Part shown: positions 22,551-34,285 of the stretch, in pieces
Position numbering within the stretch: the stretch's first letter is position 1
Layout: each line of letters begins with the position of its first letter
From: Amaurobius ferox
Lineage: Eukaryota; Arthropoda; Arachnida; Araneae; Amaurobiidae
DNA length: 64,000 nt
Direction of reading: 5' to 3'
NCBI GenBank assembly: GCA_951213105.1
Contig: OX578140.1
Location: 27,861,362 to 27,925,361 of the forward strand
Translations under genes and position numbers: made by a program
The notes under the pieces: model-generated
The model's database searches: none
Seen by the model: only the letters and a program-made list of their open reading frames with translations
What the model was told of the DNA's origin: nothing

Positions 22551-22605
22551 GCCACTGAGGATGGACATGGAAGATGTTCGAAAGCATTTTGGCTGTATTT
22601 ACGTC
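22551..22605 (+). ncRNA. Candidate hammerhead-ribozyme-like motif
   Basis: The text CTGAGGA (core CUGANGA) is followed by GGACAT...ATGTTC, a possible 6-bp stem II around a GGAAG loop, then GAAA and GCATTTTGGC (a possible tiny stem III). Penelope-like elements are known to carry hammerhead motifs. This one lies on the strand opposite the adjacent Penelope-like coding remnant, and the residue at the cleavage position appears to be G, which would not cleave. Probably a relic at best. Confidence 0.35.
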
Positions 22606-22866
22606 TGTAGAATGTTTATGTAATAAAATGACTTTTGGATCTGCTTGAGATTTGTCATTTGTTAATTTAGTGAACATATTATTACTATTATCATTGTTTC
22701 AACAATTTCGAAATTTAAAAGTTTTGTAGAAAAAGGGGGACTCTCAAAATTTATCGCTTCAGACTTCAGAGTTTCCGAATGTGTTAAGATGTCCCTGCCT
22801 GCACCCCTGCACGTCAGTGCTATCTTTAACTAATAAAAACACTTTAACTAATAAAAAATAAATAAA

Positions 22867-25545
22867 TTGAAATTCAAGACCGTCGTAGGAATGGGGTGGA
22901 GGGAACCCCCACTTTCATTAGAAAGCAAGGCATATTTTCCAAATTTCAGAATATTCTATGAGAAAACCATGAAGAGTTTCCTCATGAAAAAGAAGGAAAG
23001 TGGAGCTGATGGGCGGAAAAGGAGAAAGTTGGAAACGGTGGAAGCAAAGAAATTCAGTAAGTTCTTCTTTCCTTTCTTTGAAAAGTCTGGAGCAAGTACT
23101 TCGACATGCACCATTAAGTCGCTTGCACCTGTTTCTAATTTGTTAGAATCCAAAGGTGGATCAAGTACAAATGTATTAAAAGCGGAGAAGGAAGTCAAGT
23201 CAGAAAAATCCAAGTATAAAGCGACTACAAGTGAGATTGCCAAAGAAAATGTGGACATACAAGAAGAAAAAGGATAATAGTGGTGATATTAGATCTATTG
23301 ATAAGATCTCACCTGATGACACTTACCGAACTGCTCCTAGTGGACTAGACAGTGTTGCAGAGCCTCAAACTGTTATACCAGAACCAAGAGTAATTGGACA
23401 GCATGACATCGGATTTCTGAATTTCGACAGCAAAAATTGGAAAGCAATTCTGTCTGACACGTTAAGAATAGGAATAATAATGCTGGGTTCAAAGTATTCA
23501 ACAAATAATCTCTCAATGATCAAAAACTGGCTCAAGAAGAATTAGGAAATGGTCGTGGTGAAAAAGTGGCTCGCTCATGGCTGGTTTATTCCCCTTCTAA
23601 AAAATATACATTTTGTATCTGTTGTCTTATTTTATTCCGACCAGATAACCAGTCCACATTGGAACTGGAAAGTGGATTTAATCAATGGAAATTACCTGAA
23701 AGGTTTAAGGTTCATGAGAATGCCAAAAATAATCGTGTGTGTTTCACATAGTGAAAATAAATTTAGCTGAAAACATAGGTTTAATTGACGCCGAACTTTG
23801 GCCACAGATCAAGAGTGAAAAGCAGAAGTGGCGCGATGTATTGAAAATAATCTTTCACAGCATAAAATGCCTTGCGACTCAGAACTTGGCTTTGGAGGAT
23901 ATAGGGAGTCACTTCGGTTAGATGATAATTCCAATGTGGGCAATTTTCTTAGCTTACTGAAACTGATATCCGTTTTCGAGCCTGTCATGAAACAACATGC
24001 CACTCATGTGGAAAATCATCCTGGATCTACGCCTTACTTTCACCGGGTATACAGAACGAATTCATCCAGCTAATGGCATGCACTGTGCATCAGAGTTTGT
24101 TGGGAAGCATTCGTAAAGCATTATGGTCTCATGTTCGACTCCACTCCTGATCAGGCACATCGTAAACAGATGTTAGAAGTAGTGAGATACGTGAAAGTTG
24201 ATTTTGAGAAGAAAATAGTCCGTGTTGGAAAATCCTTTCTTGTTTCTTTTTTCAGATAAGTAAGAAGAATGCTGAGAACGCAGTTGCCGAAATCATGAAG
24301 CAGTTAAAGAAGCACGAAGTGGACCTACAAAATTGTCGGTCACAGTGCTATAATAACGCTGCTGTAATGGCTGGGTTCAAAAGTGGTGTTCAGTAAAGAA
24401 TGAGTGAGAAAAACAACCTACCATTATTTGTCAATAGCGACAACCACTCACTCAATTTAGCGGGTGTACATGAAGCTAAGCAGGAAACAATGATGGCCAC
24501 ATTTTTAGAAATATACAAGCTCTCTACGTGTTCTTCAGTGGCTAAACAGAGCGCTGGGGAAAACTTGTAAACGCCGTGCCTGTGGTTGTTAAGTCGAAGT
24601 CTGAAACCATGTGGAGTTCAAGAACAGAAGCGGTACAGGACGTCGACAAGTACCTAGAGAATATATTTAGAGTTCTCGAGAATGTAACACGACGATGAAA
24701 ACGAGACTAGTGAAGTAAGAATTGAAGCAAGGTAAATATACAACTTCATGTTAAGTTGCGATTTTCTAACTTTGCTAGAATTTTGGAATAAAGTGCTTAT
24801 TCACATAGACCGTGTTCAAAAGAGATTGCAGGATCCTGAAATGAACTTTCACGATGCTGCACTGGATTTAAAAGGCTTCTGTGACCATTTTGATGAGAAA
24901 CGAGAAACATTGGTCACTCAATCACTCAACGAAGGACTTGATCTCTGTGAGAAATGGAGTGTTGAACTCCACAAATGTCAGAGAAGAAAGAAATGAATGG
25001 ATAGTAAGGACTTGAGAGATGGGGGCTTAACAACTAAGGAAGAAATGGAGAGCGCCATGAAGGGAACTCTTGACCGTCTTCACAGCGAAATGGATGAACA
25101 GTTTACTCGTTTGAATGGCACTAACGCAAAGTTTGGGTTCCTACTCGATGTCGAGGAATTATGTTATGATATCGATGTTAGCCATCTAAAGGAAAAGACT
25201 CAAATTTTAGTAGAAATTTACAGTTGTGATATTAATGGACAGCAGCTACATGAAAAATTCTGGATTGTAGGTTGCTGATATCAAATCGAGCCAACACTAC
25301 AATAGTAAAACCTGAAGCGTTCCTTCAATTTATTGTTCAATGTGGAGATGAGGGCGTCTTTCCCAATCTTCGTATTGCTGTGCAGATAATGCTGACCATT
25401 GCAATTTTCATAGCTAGCTGTGAGAGATCGTTTAGCAAATTAAAACTAATACTTTCATATTTAAGGGCTTTCGTGGGTCAAGGTAGACAATGTGATCTCG
25501 CTTTGTTGAGTGTCGAAATCGAAGAAACTAAAAAAAATTGATTTT
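22867..25545 (+). pseudogene. hAT transposase pseudogene, nearly full length
   Basis: The likely start is the Met at about 22,969 (MKSFLMKKKESGADGRKRRK). A Ser/Lys-rich N-terminus follows, then SVAEPQTVIPEPRVIGQHDI and GFLNFDSKNWKAILSD in a shifted frame. Next are the zinc-finger region (ARSWLVYSPSKKYTFCIC), GYRESLRLDDNSNVGNFLSL with LLKL, and STPYFHRVYRTN. A central catalytic-domain stretch with many stops (about 24,060-24,740) follows. The C-terminal part has LEFWNKVLIHIDRVQKRLQD, then VFPNLRIAVQIMLTIAIF and CERSFSKLKLILSYLRA (25,360-25,470), the hAT dimerisation region. The family is usually 600-800 residues in one frame. Here at least six frame breaks are present, so it is inactive. Confidence 0.87.
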
Positions 25546-25699
25546 GAGTATATCGTCGATCAATTTCCATCAATAAAAGCAAGGAAGGTTCAATTATAAT
25601 GTTCAAGTAATACAATAATGTGCATAATAAATGATTGACAAGCGACGATCTTGAATTGTGTTTTTGACCTGATATTAAGGCAAAGTTAACAAATGGTGT

Positions 25700-25767
25700 T
25701 ATATGTTTTGACAGGGGCGCAATTTCAATGTTTGTCATGAGCGCAATTTTCTGTAGATACGTCACTG
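25700..25767 (+). mobile_element. Right terminus of the plus-strand hAT element
   Basis: The words CAGGGGCGCAATTTCAATG and GAGCGCAATTTTCTG lead to TAGATACGTCACTG. Reverse-complemented, the terminus starts CAGTGACGTATCTA, a typical hAT end (CAGNG). No matching left end was found upstream of 22,867, so the 5' end is missing or too diverged. Confidence 0.55.
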
Positions 25768-26432
25768 GGTTTATCTCATGTTTAACTTAGGTTTACCTCA
25801 GATTTACCTTAGTCTTCACGAGGTTTAAGAAATCTAATGAATTAAATTTTTGTGTATTTAGATCAATCAAACATCGTTAACTACAAATTTCTCTCTTTTA
25901 TGTTCCCTCTATATTGTAAAATCAACAATGCCCATTATAACAAAAGATGTAGTATGACTTAAGGAAAATTAAACATATTATCGAAAATCGTTATCTGTAC
26001 CACCTTAATATTAATTTATTAATACAATTATTATTTGGAATAAAATAATAATACATGTTGCAAATTATCACTTAATACAACCCAATAATATGTATCTATT
26101 TATTGTTTATCTCTATCGAGTATGAGTTATGAAAAATAAAATGTATAAAATGCAATCAAACCATATTTTTCTCGTTCCTAAAAAATCACGATTTTGTAGT
26201 TAACGTTGCTTGACACTACATCCTCAAATTAGGAATAACCATTGTTAATTCATTACGATCAATAGTGAGAATATATATACCATGGAAGAGGATAAATGTA
26301 TCTAACTCTTTTTAACATATTACTGTCGGAATAGCAGAAAACCCCAAAGTTTGTTTACATTTAAAAGCTAATTTAGATGTTTTGTTGGTGGTGTTTGAGA
26401 ATTAAGAATGCAAGCTAACGTTGTAGTCCAGT
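25768..26432. other. AT-rich noncoding stretch
   Basis: Nothing recognised apart from a short TA tract (26,442-26,468) immediately after it. Confidence 0.5.
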
Positions 26433-26612
26433 CTAGAATTAGATATATATATATATATATATATATATTACTTTAATGTTGTTTGAGATTGAAAAATTCA
26501 GTTTTCGGCAAAATTTGTGACGTTTCAACCAGCCACCATATACAGAGAATGTTGAATTCAACTCAATCCATTAACTCTCTGTTTATATTGGCAATACAAG
26601 TTTTATGAATTA

Positions 26613-27377
26613 AGGGGACGGTGGACGTTGAAATTTTTTTTATTTATTTATTGACTTAGAAACATGAAAATTTGTATAAATATTCTTCTTAACATTACTA
26701 TATAAAATACCATTCAATTTTTGTTTCATTTTTGTTATAATTTTGTCTTTTTTTAAAAAATATAATTTTTTTAACGAAAATTTGAAAATGCTGCTTGCGT
26801 GCCATTTGTTCACATTTTTGATTAATTTTACATTATGATCACTCAAAAACACATTATGAGCAAATTTGAGTATTCATTTTTAAATCCCTTAGAAAGTTAA
26901 TTTTTTAAAAATATTTTTCTGCATCAAAAGTTAGTTTTCATCATTTAATTGGGCTATTATTCACTTTTAATTACCTTAATAAAGTTCAATTATAAAATGC
27001 ATGCCCAGTTTCATTAAAAAGTATGAAATGTGTCTTCTTATCAAATTTCATGTATCTCAAACAAAAATTAAGACGCATGGAGCATTTTAAAAATACAAAA
27101 CCTTTGAAAATTCCTTTTCGAAAAAAATGCATTTAATTTTTTGCTTACGGGTGGGACAGCGTCCATCCCAAATGAAGAACCTCCCAAAAAGACAGGTATT
27201 TGACTTGAACTGTTTGGGATAGGGTATGTCAAATACCTGTCTTTTTGGGAGGTTCTTCGTTTGAGATGGACGCTGTCCCACCCGTAAACAAAAGGTTAAA
27301 TGTGTAAAACAATGTTATATATTAAAAAAAAACTTTTTTTAGTCGATTTTTGCTCATTTCAACATCCACCGTCCCCC
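26613..27377. mobile_element. MITE with 20-bp terminal repeats and internal hairpin
   Basis: The left end reads GGGGACGGTGGACGTTGAAA and the right end, reverse-complemented, GGGGACGGTGGATGTTGAAA, 19 of 20 bases alike. The 765-bp interior is AT-rich and noncoding except for a near-perfect 139-bp hairpin near the right end. The target duplication is not obvious (flanks AATTAA and CTAATA). I do not recognise the superfamily from the termini. Confidence 0.75.
27147..27285. repeat. 58-bp-arm inverted repeat (hairpin)
   Basis: The arms 27,147-27,204 and 27,228-27,285 are reverse complements with about two mismatches, around a 23-bp loop. The arms are GC-richer than their surroundings (for example GGTGGGACAGCGTCC and CCTCCCAAAAAGACAGG). 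The near-perfect pairing in otherwise decayed DNA suggests a recent origin or a constraint on structure. A transcript would form a roughly 58-bp duplex similar in size to a small-RNA precursor. Confidence 0.92.
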
Positions 27378-28535
27378 TAATACTTAATTAACTAAGGCTT
27401 AAAATTATAAGCCTATCTTATACATCTACTGGTTTATATTAATCTATAACTAAAATTTCAGAACAGTCCATTTATTCACAATGCAATGTCAAAATCTCGT
27501 TGGATTGTATTTATTTAAAATAAATAGCACGTGAAAATTGCATTCTTTATGTACGTGAAAATTGCATTCTTTCTATACGTGAAACATCTCTTAAAACAGT
27601 GACCAATTTCATATTTTATACACTTTTGTAATACCTTGTGGAATATAATGAATTTATCAAAATGATGATGTTGCATACATTTTATAAACAGTGTACTATA
27701 CATATTAACAAATTACGCAGAACATGTTGCATTATAAACTCTATACTAAAACTGTATAATAAAATACAACATAATAATCGACTGTATACTATTACTTGAT
27801 AATAGAATATAACCACACAATATTGAATACAGTATATTTAATATTAAATTTATAATGCGCCATTTGCTTAGGTTTGGGATTAATCTCATTAGCAATAACG
27901 AGCCATACACTCCGCATTTCAAAACTTTTACTGACATAATTTAATTCCATTTGAACTATTGTTAAGTCATTTTTGATAAACAGCCAAAGAATTTTGCTTC
28001 AACTAAATTCTGTGAACACGCCAGGCTTAAAAGATAATTAAATTTAATTGTCGTAAATGTTTCCAGTTTTAGACTTAGTTCAAAAGCAAGTTGCCATGTG
28101 TGTTTCAATGCATTGCACATTTAAATGTGATTCGTTGTGATTTATTTCTATTTTAATTTAATGAGAAATGCTTTTGGATAAATTGTAGCTAATGGAATTT
28201 TGAGACACTAATCTTTAATAGGTTGGATTTGAAGGAAATATTAAATTTGAGTTTCAATCTGAAATACTTCGCATCACCTGTGAATTCTTATGGATATTCC
28301 ATGAAATGATGACCAATGCAAAGATGTGTGAGAAACAATTTTAGTGTTAATATTATAGTGTTATAATTTTTTTTAAATCAATATTGTTAGTCCAAATGAT
28401 TATAATAACAGCGTGTATTCTTCACTTTAAAGGACTTCAGAAAATATATCGATTCATGCCATACTTTAAAATGTACCCCCGGGGATACATTTTCATGTAC
28501 TCATTTGCAGTAAACAATATTACATAATATGGGAA
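27378..28535. other. AT-rich noncoding stretch
   Basis: A tandem pair of GTGAAAATTGCATTCTTT words lies at 27,531-27,572. The short palindrome TACCCCCGGGGATA is at 28,474-28,487. No gene is supported. Confidence 0.5.
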
Positions 28536-28540
28536 ACTAA

Positions 28541-28566
28541 AAATATGATGTGGGCAAAACATGACT
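28541..28566 (-). repeat. R4 motif, minus-strand copy
   Basis: The minus strand reads GTCATGTTTTGCCCACATCA followed by T-rich text, a variant of the R4 core. Confidence 0.55.
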
Positions 28567-28615
28567 TTTTTAACACTTTACAACAAAGTTGAAAAGTGTT
28601 TATGACTTTGTTCAT

Positions 28616-28669
<54 letters not shown>

Positions 28670-28970
28670 CGTTAGCACGATAACTGCCGTAAAAATGAGT
28701 TTATCAAAATGAAATTTTAGTATGTTGTTCAGACGGTCTGTAGGACCTATGGGAATATAAATAAATAATATCACCCAATTAGTTTTTTATTGAACCCGGG
28801 TTGAAAAAATGAAATACATTGAACCCTATGGGACCTAATTTTTCAAACATTTTTTAAGTAAATTAAAATTCACGAATTGCTTCGAAATTTTTAGGAAATA
28901 TTCACATTATCCCATAGAATATATAAAAAAAAATTCAGTAAAATATGTTAAGTAGTTTTTTAATTAAAAA
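28560..28970 (+). repeat. Dispersed repeat R1, plus-strand copy (5' part)
   Basis: Starts with AACACTTT...AAAGTGTT around a 13-bp core, then a long (CTGT)n array. It continues through CCGTTAGCACGATAACTGCC, CAGACGGTCTG and GAACCCGGGTTGA. It is about 90% alike by eye to 55,490-55,880. The remainder of R1 resumes at about 30,250, so the copy is split by other repeats. Confidence 0.8.
28617..28669. repeat. (CTGT)n microsatellite
   Basis: About 13 tandem CTGT units inside R1. The same position in the other R1 copies has 4-6 units, so the array has expanded here. Confidence 0.95.
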
Positions 28971-29376
28971 AATTATTTAATATAGGGAAAAAAACAAATT
29001 CAATTAAATTCTGACTTTGGGATATCTTCCAGAAAGAAAAGAGAGAGATATTATATAATAAATATCTCTCCATATGTTTAAACGTTTTGCATATGGGAGT
29101 GGCTTCATATTTTAAGATAAATTTGGTAGATAACAATTTTTCTTTTTTTTTAAATTTTATATAACTCTTCATGATAAATTTAATTGATGGCATTTTAAAT
29201 GCACTTTCCTACGTCCTAGAGAGTTAAAATTTGGTACACAGCTTAAATTTGTTGAACATTTTATTCGACAAAAATTTGATGGATCTTTAAATATAGATTA
29301 TACATTTTTTTTGAAATGGCCTGAAAATAATCCCCGTTCACTTCTATAAATCATTGGTGTAATATTGTTAAAAATT

Positions 29377-29400
29377 CTGATGTGGACAGCACATGTCTTT
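29377..29400 (-). repeat. R4 motif, second minus-strand copy
   Basis: The minus strand reads AAAGACATGTGCTGTCCACA followed by TCAG, matching the R4 core with two changes. Confidence 0.5.
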
Positions 29401-29544
29401 CTCTGCAGACTCATATTCGTTCTCTTTATTTATTCAATGATAATTTGAGTTTATCTGCACAACATAAGTATTTTAAATGACATTGAATTTACACGTTAAA
29501 CTTAAATTTGGTTCTCATTTGATAGCTGGACTTATTGTCAAAGG

Positions 29545-30180
29545 TGGCGTAGCGAAAACGCGAAAAAACTAGAATATCTCAAGAACGGCTAGTCCTAGAG
29601 TAATGGGGTTAGTCTTATTCTTTTTGTTGTCAAAAATCACATATAAAATAGGAATTTAATTGATATAATTGAGCACACGTAGTCTTTTATTTTTATATAT
29701 AACGATTTTTGCTGGCCATTTCGCAAAAATAGCCCGTTCCTTTTTCCCGAATCGCAGTAGAATAACCTACAAATGATTTATATACAAAATTTTGTTAAAT
29801 TTGGTATATAAATCACTTGTAGGTTATTGAAATATTATACTCCAAATTTGGTTCATTAGTTTTTAGCTAGAGTGGATAAAGGCAATTTCTGCGGCCATTT
29901 CGCAAAGAAGGCAGATTCTTTTATTACGAATCGTACTATAATCTAATGAACATCAGGATTTCCCACAAAAAACATACCAACCAAATTGTATGAAATTCGG
30001 TCCATTAGTTTTTCAATTAGAGTGGATGTAATATCCAAACAGACACACAGAAACATACACAGATACACCCTTACACACACAGACGTCTTCCTAAAAGTAG
30101 TTTTTTCGTGTTCTAGAAGTCCCAAAACGTGTAGATACTATGAAAATTCGAGTTCCGATCTTCGGCACGATTCCAATACT
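29545..30180 (+). repeat. Dispersed repeat R8
   Basis: Begins GGTGGCGTAGCGAAAACGCG and contains AGAATATCTCAAGAACGGCT. It has an internal inverted pair (AACCTACAAATGATTTATAT against its reverse complement near 29,800) and two copies of a GGCCATTTCGCAAA word (29,712 and 29,892). It ends with a CA-rich run and TTCGGCACGATTCCAATACT. The minus strand of 57.99-58.20 kb repeats its first part. It separates the two halves of the R1 copy, so it was probably inserted into R1. Confidence 0.65.
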
Positions 30181-30249
30181 TTGAGTACATACACATACAC
30201 ATATATATTATCTGTGTATTATCTGTGTATCTAAATTCCGTGCCTATGC

Positions 30250-30655
30250 AATTACAATAGTTGTGATTTTAAATGATCCCTAAACTTTTATTATTTCTTC
30301 AAGGAAGCCTAATTTTAACATATGCAGAATGCAAATATCTCAAGCGATTGTAAGATGAATTACATAAGAATTGCTGAATTTTTTTCACACAAAATTATTT
30401 AGCTCTGGAGTCTGGAGTACAAGTTATATGAATGAAATATTCATTGATTTTGCATAAAGAATCAGATGATTTATATTTCGATACAGTTTTAAATATTTAA
30501 GTATAATAAATTACTGTAGTACTGTGATAATGTAAAAGATATTACCACTGAATGAATCACATTTTAGAAATTTTTAAATGAAATTACATTTCAGTTGGAA
30601 AGTGTTTCATAATCAATGCTTATGCATGATTGATCTTTCTTGTTTATATAATGCA
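30250..30655 (+). repeat. Dispersed repeat R1, plus-strand copy (3' part)
   Basis: Contains GAATGAAATATTCATTGATT, AATAAATTACTGTAGTACTG and TTGGAAAGTGTTTCATAATC, ending in GATTGATCTTTCTTG. The same series ends the copies at 3.9 kb (minus) and 57.1 kb (plus). Confidence 0.75.
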
Positions 30656-30829
30656 ATGTATTTACTCCTTTATAGGTAAAAAAATAATGTATACGATCAA
30701 TGGTACTTTGTGTTTAACATTGGATTGTATATTTGGCGATTTTCCGGATATAAACTATAACAAAATACCCAATTAACCGACATAGTTCATATATTAAAAT
30801 ATTTTAACAATTAATTAAATAACTAGGCG

Positions 30830-32530
30830 TCAGTTTCATTCATTTATCGTTAGTTTCACAATTTTGACGATATTTTCGTCAATCTCGGTCGAAATATCGA
30901 CAAGTTAGCGGTACTTCAAGTTGGAGATATTTAGAAATGCATTTCTTATATAATAAAAGGTATGCCCACCGTATGGCGAAATTAAAAATTTGCAAAATAA
31001 TGCATCATATTTGCCGTCATTTTCATCAATTTGGCGAAATTTTTATCAATTCGATAACATTGTTATCAATTTAGCTTCAGTTTCGTCAAATTGGCAACAT
31101 ATAAAACAGTCGCCAAGTTGGCTATATGCCCCCAAAATTCATCGCCAGAATTTTTATAAGCGTTACAGACGGAGATTTATATTATTTCCAAAATATTTAA
31201 TATTAATCAATTAAGTGTCCTTTTCATTGATTTAGCGTCATTCTTATAAATATGGCGACATTTAAAAAACTAGCTCAGTTGGCGATATTCCGCCAAATTC
31301 GTAGCTAAAATTTCGTCAAGCATTATGGTCTTAGAAATAGATCATTCTTATAGCAGATAAACGAGTAATGGCGTCCAAATATAAAACTAGTACCCAAAGT
31401 ATATTCTCTAACAGTAGATTCTTATTCTTTCCAAGATATTGGATTTTCATCATTTAGTCATCGGTTTCATTGATTTAGCGTCATTTTTATCAATATGGTG
31501 ACATTTTTATCAATTTGGCGAACTTTTTGAAAATTGGCAAAATTTGAATAAAAGTTGGCAGAATTAAAAAAAATTAGCAAAATTAGCGATATTCCACCAA
31601 AATTTCGCCAAGTATTGTTTATGGACAAATACGTCAGTCTTATGGTAGACGACTAATGGCATCAAATTACACAGCTATAACCCAAAGTGTCTTCTCTCGT
31701 GAATTGAAAGAACTAGATCTACTAGAATGAGATGATAATAAATTTATCGTACAATATTACTTATGAAAAGTCAACAGATTTCACAATAGTAATTATGTAT
31801 TTTTTTTTACTTTTATGTGATTTTTTGATATATTTATTTGAAAAACTGACAGATACAGATAAACGGAGAGAAGAGCATTTCTTATATACTAGAAAGTATG
31901 CGTGTCATATGACGGAAATCAGAATTTAAAAAAACATTACCTCCCATATGGCTTCATTTTTATCAATTTGGCTACATATTTTCACTTTGGCAACATTTAA
32001 AATAGTCGCCAAGTTGGCGACGTCCTAATAAATTTCTCGCCGAGCGTTACGGAAGGAGAAATGAGTTATTCTTACAGTCGACTGTTATGTTCTTTTCAAG
32101 ATATTTAACTTTCATCAATTAGTCGTCATTTTCATTAATTTAGCGTCACTTTTATCAATTTGACGACAATTTCGTTAATTTGGCAACTTTCGAAAATGTC
32201 GCCAAATTTGCGACATTCCGCCAAATTCGAGGCTAAAATCTCGCCAAATTTGCGACATTCCGCCAAGTTCGAGGCTAAAATCTCGCTAATCGTTATGGAT
32301 GGAGAAATAATTTATTCTTATATTAGATATAATGACTATTGGCGTACACAAAAATGTATTACCAAAAGTATGTTTTCTCATGAATGGAAGTAGCTAGATC
32401 CAAAAGAATAATGTCATCAATTTCACCGCATGATATTACATATGAGAAGTGAACACATTTCACAATAGTTAATATACTTTTTTATTTTATGTGACTTTTT
32501 GATACATTTATTTGAAAAATGTACAATATC
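30830..32530. repeat. R3 cluster: serial TTGGCGA/TCGCCAA repeats
   Basis: Roughly four diverged units of about 400-500 bp. Each has a series of words such as ATCAATTTGGCGACAT, GTCGCCAAGTTGGCGAC and TTCGCCAAG, then GGAGAAATGAGTTATTCTTA, GACTAATGGCGTCCAAAT, TATGTTTTCTCATGAATGGAA and TTTCACAATAGT. The local palindrome GTCGCCAAGTTGGCGAC (about 32,004-32,020) and its relatives could form many short hairpins. An inverted copy follows R2 at 62.66-63.0 kb, and weaker copies are at 40.26-40.40 and 44.05-44.12 kb. No coding capacity. Confidence 0.75.
32160..32290. repeat. Local ~50-bp duplication inside R3
   Basis: The segment with TCGCCAAATTTGCGACATTC and GAGGCTAAAATCTCGC occurs twice in direct succession (about 32,196-32,240 and 32,241-32,290) with one or two differences. 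Confidence 0.85.
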
Positions 32531-32939
32531 TCAAGAACGGTTCATACTATCGTTACAGTGTCTAGAGGAAATAGTGTGCCGACCGAGGCGAAAAACAGTT
32601 TCCGTAAAAACCGCCTCCGCCAGACGGCGTTGGTCTCGAATAAGCGGTTAAAAGCGGAGCAGTTAACATTGAAACTAATGGGAATTTAATGCAAATGAAG
32701 TGACCGATATTTTTGGAAATAATTGATGAATTTGTGTGAAATTTGGAGAATTTATTGCAAGTGGTATACACAAAAATTCGCTTGATTTTCAGAGAGATTG
32801 AGCTAGGGATATATTCGTATTTTTAAGTTTTATTTAACTTTATCTGTGGTCGTCCAAACATTTGAGATCCAAAATAATCAAATTAATTCATCACAGTAAC
32901 TTGAAATTCGGTATGACGTTTTCTCTTGTGGTACATTTC

Positions 32940-34285
32940 AGTTCTTTTGATTTTTAAGCTTATCGGGCTAGCCCGTCCTGGGCTCGCCATAAGACTTTAC
33001 TTGTTTTTGGTATAACTCGAGAAAAGGGGTATCTAAAAATTCGAAGTTTAGCATATCCTTGTCACTTGCTGTATCTTTTAACTCTTTGGATTAAAAATCT
33101 TATCGGGTTAGCCCGTCCTGAGCCCAACAAGAAGAATATATCGTTTTTTCGAGAATAACTCAAAATTCGGAGCATCCAGAATGTCTAAATTTAATATATT
33201 ATTGTCCTTTGTGGTATATTATACTTCATCGCATTTCGAACCATATCGGGCTAGCCCGTCTTGGCCCACCATAGAAATTTATTCGCTTTTTGAATAACTC
33301 GATCAAACGGAGTAGCTAAAAAATGTAAATTTAGTATATCATTTCCTTTTGGATGGATTTTAATTTAGATTTTAAACCCCCTCAGGGTAGCCCGTCCTGA
33401 GCCCACCAAGAGGAATATATCGTTTGTTTTAGAATAACTTAAAATTCGGAGCATCTAGAATGTCTAAATTTAATATATCATTGTCTTTTGTGGTATATTA
33501 TATTTCATTGCATTTCGAACCTTATCGGGCTTGCCCGTCTTGGCCCACCACAGAAATTTACTCGATTTTCAAGAATAAATCGATCAAAGAGTAGCTAAAA
33601 AAGGTAAATTTAGTATATCATTTCCTTTTGGATGGATTTTAACTTAGATTTTGAACTCTATCGGGACAGCCCGTTTTGGGTCCGCTGAAGAATGCATTCG
33701 TTTTTGAAGAATAACTCGAGGACCGCAATAGATAAAAATTCCAAAATTAACATGTCGTTAGCTTTTGTGGTATATTTAAGTTTCTTCGGATTTGAACTTT
33801 ATCGGAGGTAGTCCGTCCTGGGCCAGACATTGGAATGGACCCGTTTTTTTAGAATAACTTAAAAATCGGGACAACTAGAAAATATAAATTTAGTACATCC
33901 TTATCTTTTTGGGTAATATTTTAATTCCTCCAATTTCGAACTTTATCGGGGTAACCCGTCATGAGCCCGACATAGGAATGGACCCGTTTTTTTAGAATAA
34001 CTGAAAAATCGGGACAGCTATAAAATATAAATTTAGTACATTCTTATCTTTTGGGGAATATTTTAATTCCTTCGATTTTGATCCGTATCAGGCGAACCCG
34101 TTTTGGGCCCGCCTTAGAAATTCACTTTTGGAGGGAAATAACTCTATAATCTGAGTATCTAAAAGTCCCAAGTTTAGAATGTCGTTGTCATTTGAGGTAT
34201 ATCTTAGCTCATTGGATTTAAAACCATAACGGGCTAGCCTGACCTGTGTAAACCCATATTCGATCGTCGACCCCCCTTATCCTAG
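32940..34285. repeat. Left-arm tandem array, ten ~141-bp units
   Basis: Each unit carries a version of ATCGGGCTAGCCCGTCCTGG, found near 32,962, 33,101, 33,244, 33,382, 33,523, 33,660, 33,801, 33,946, 34,086 and 34,229. The spacings are 137-145 bp. Units at 33,101 and 33,382, and those at 33,244 and 33,523, are much closer to each other than to their neighbours. This marks a 2 x 280-bp higher-order duplication in this arm only. Confidence 0.9.

Noticed and set aside
27087..27281. A 64-codon frame containing a mirrored peptide.
   Set aside because: It spans the two arms of a hairpin, which gives open frames on both strands without coding meaning.
28520..28774. Open frame with a repeated DRQT segment.
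   Set aside because: It is a by-product of the (CTGT)n array in repeat R1.
30830..32530. CRISPR-like array because of regularly recurring short palindromes.
   Set aside because: Repeats are diverged, unit lengths vary by hundreds of bases, there are no unique equal-length spacers, and the context is eukaryotic.
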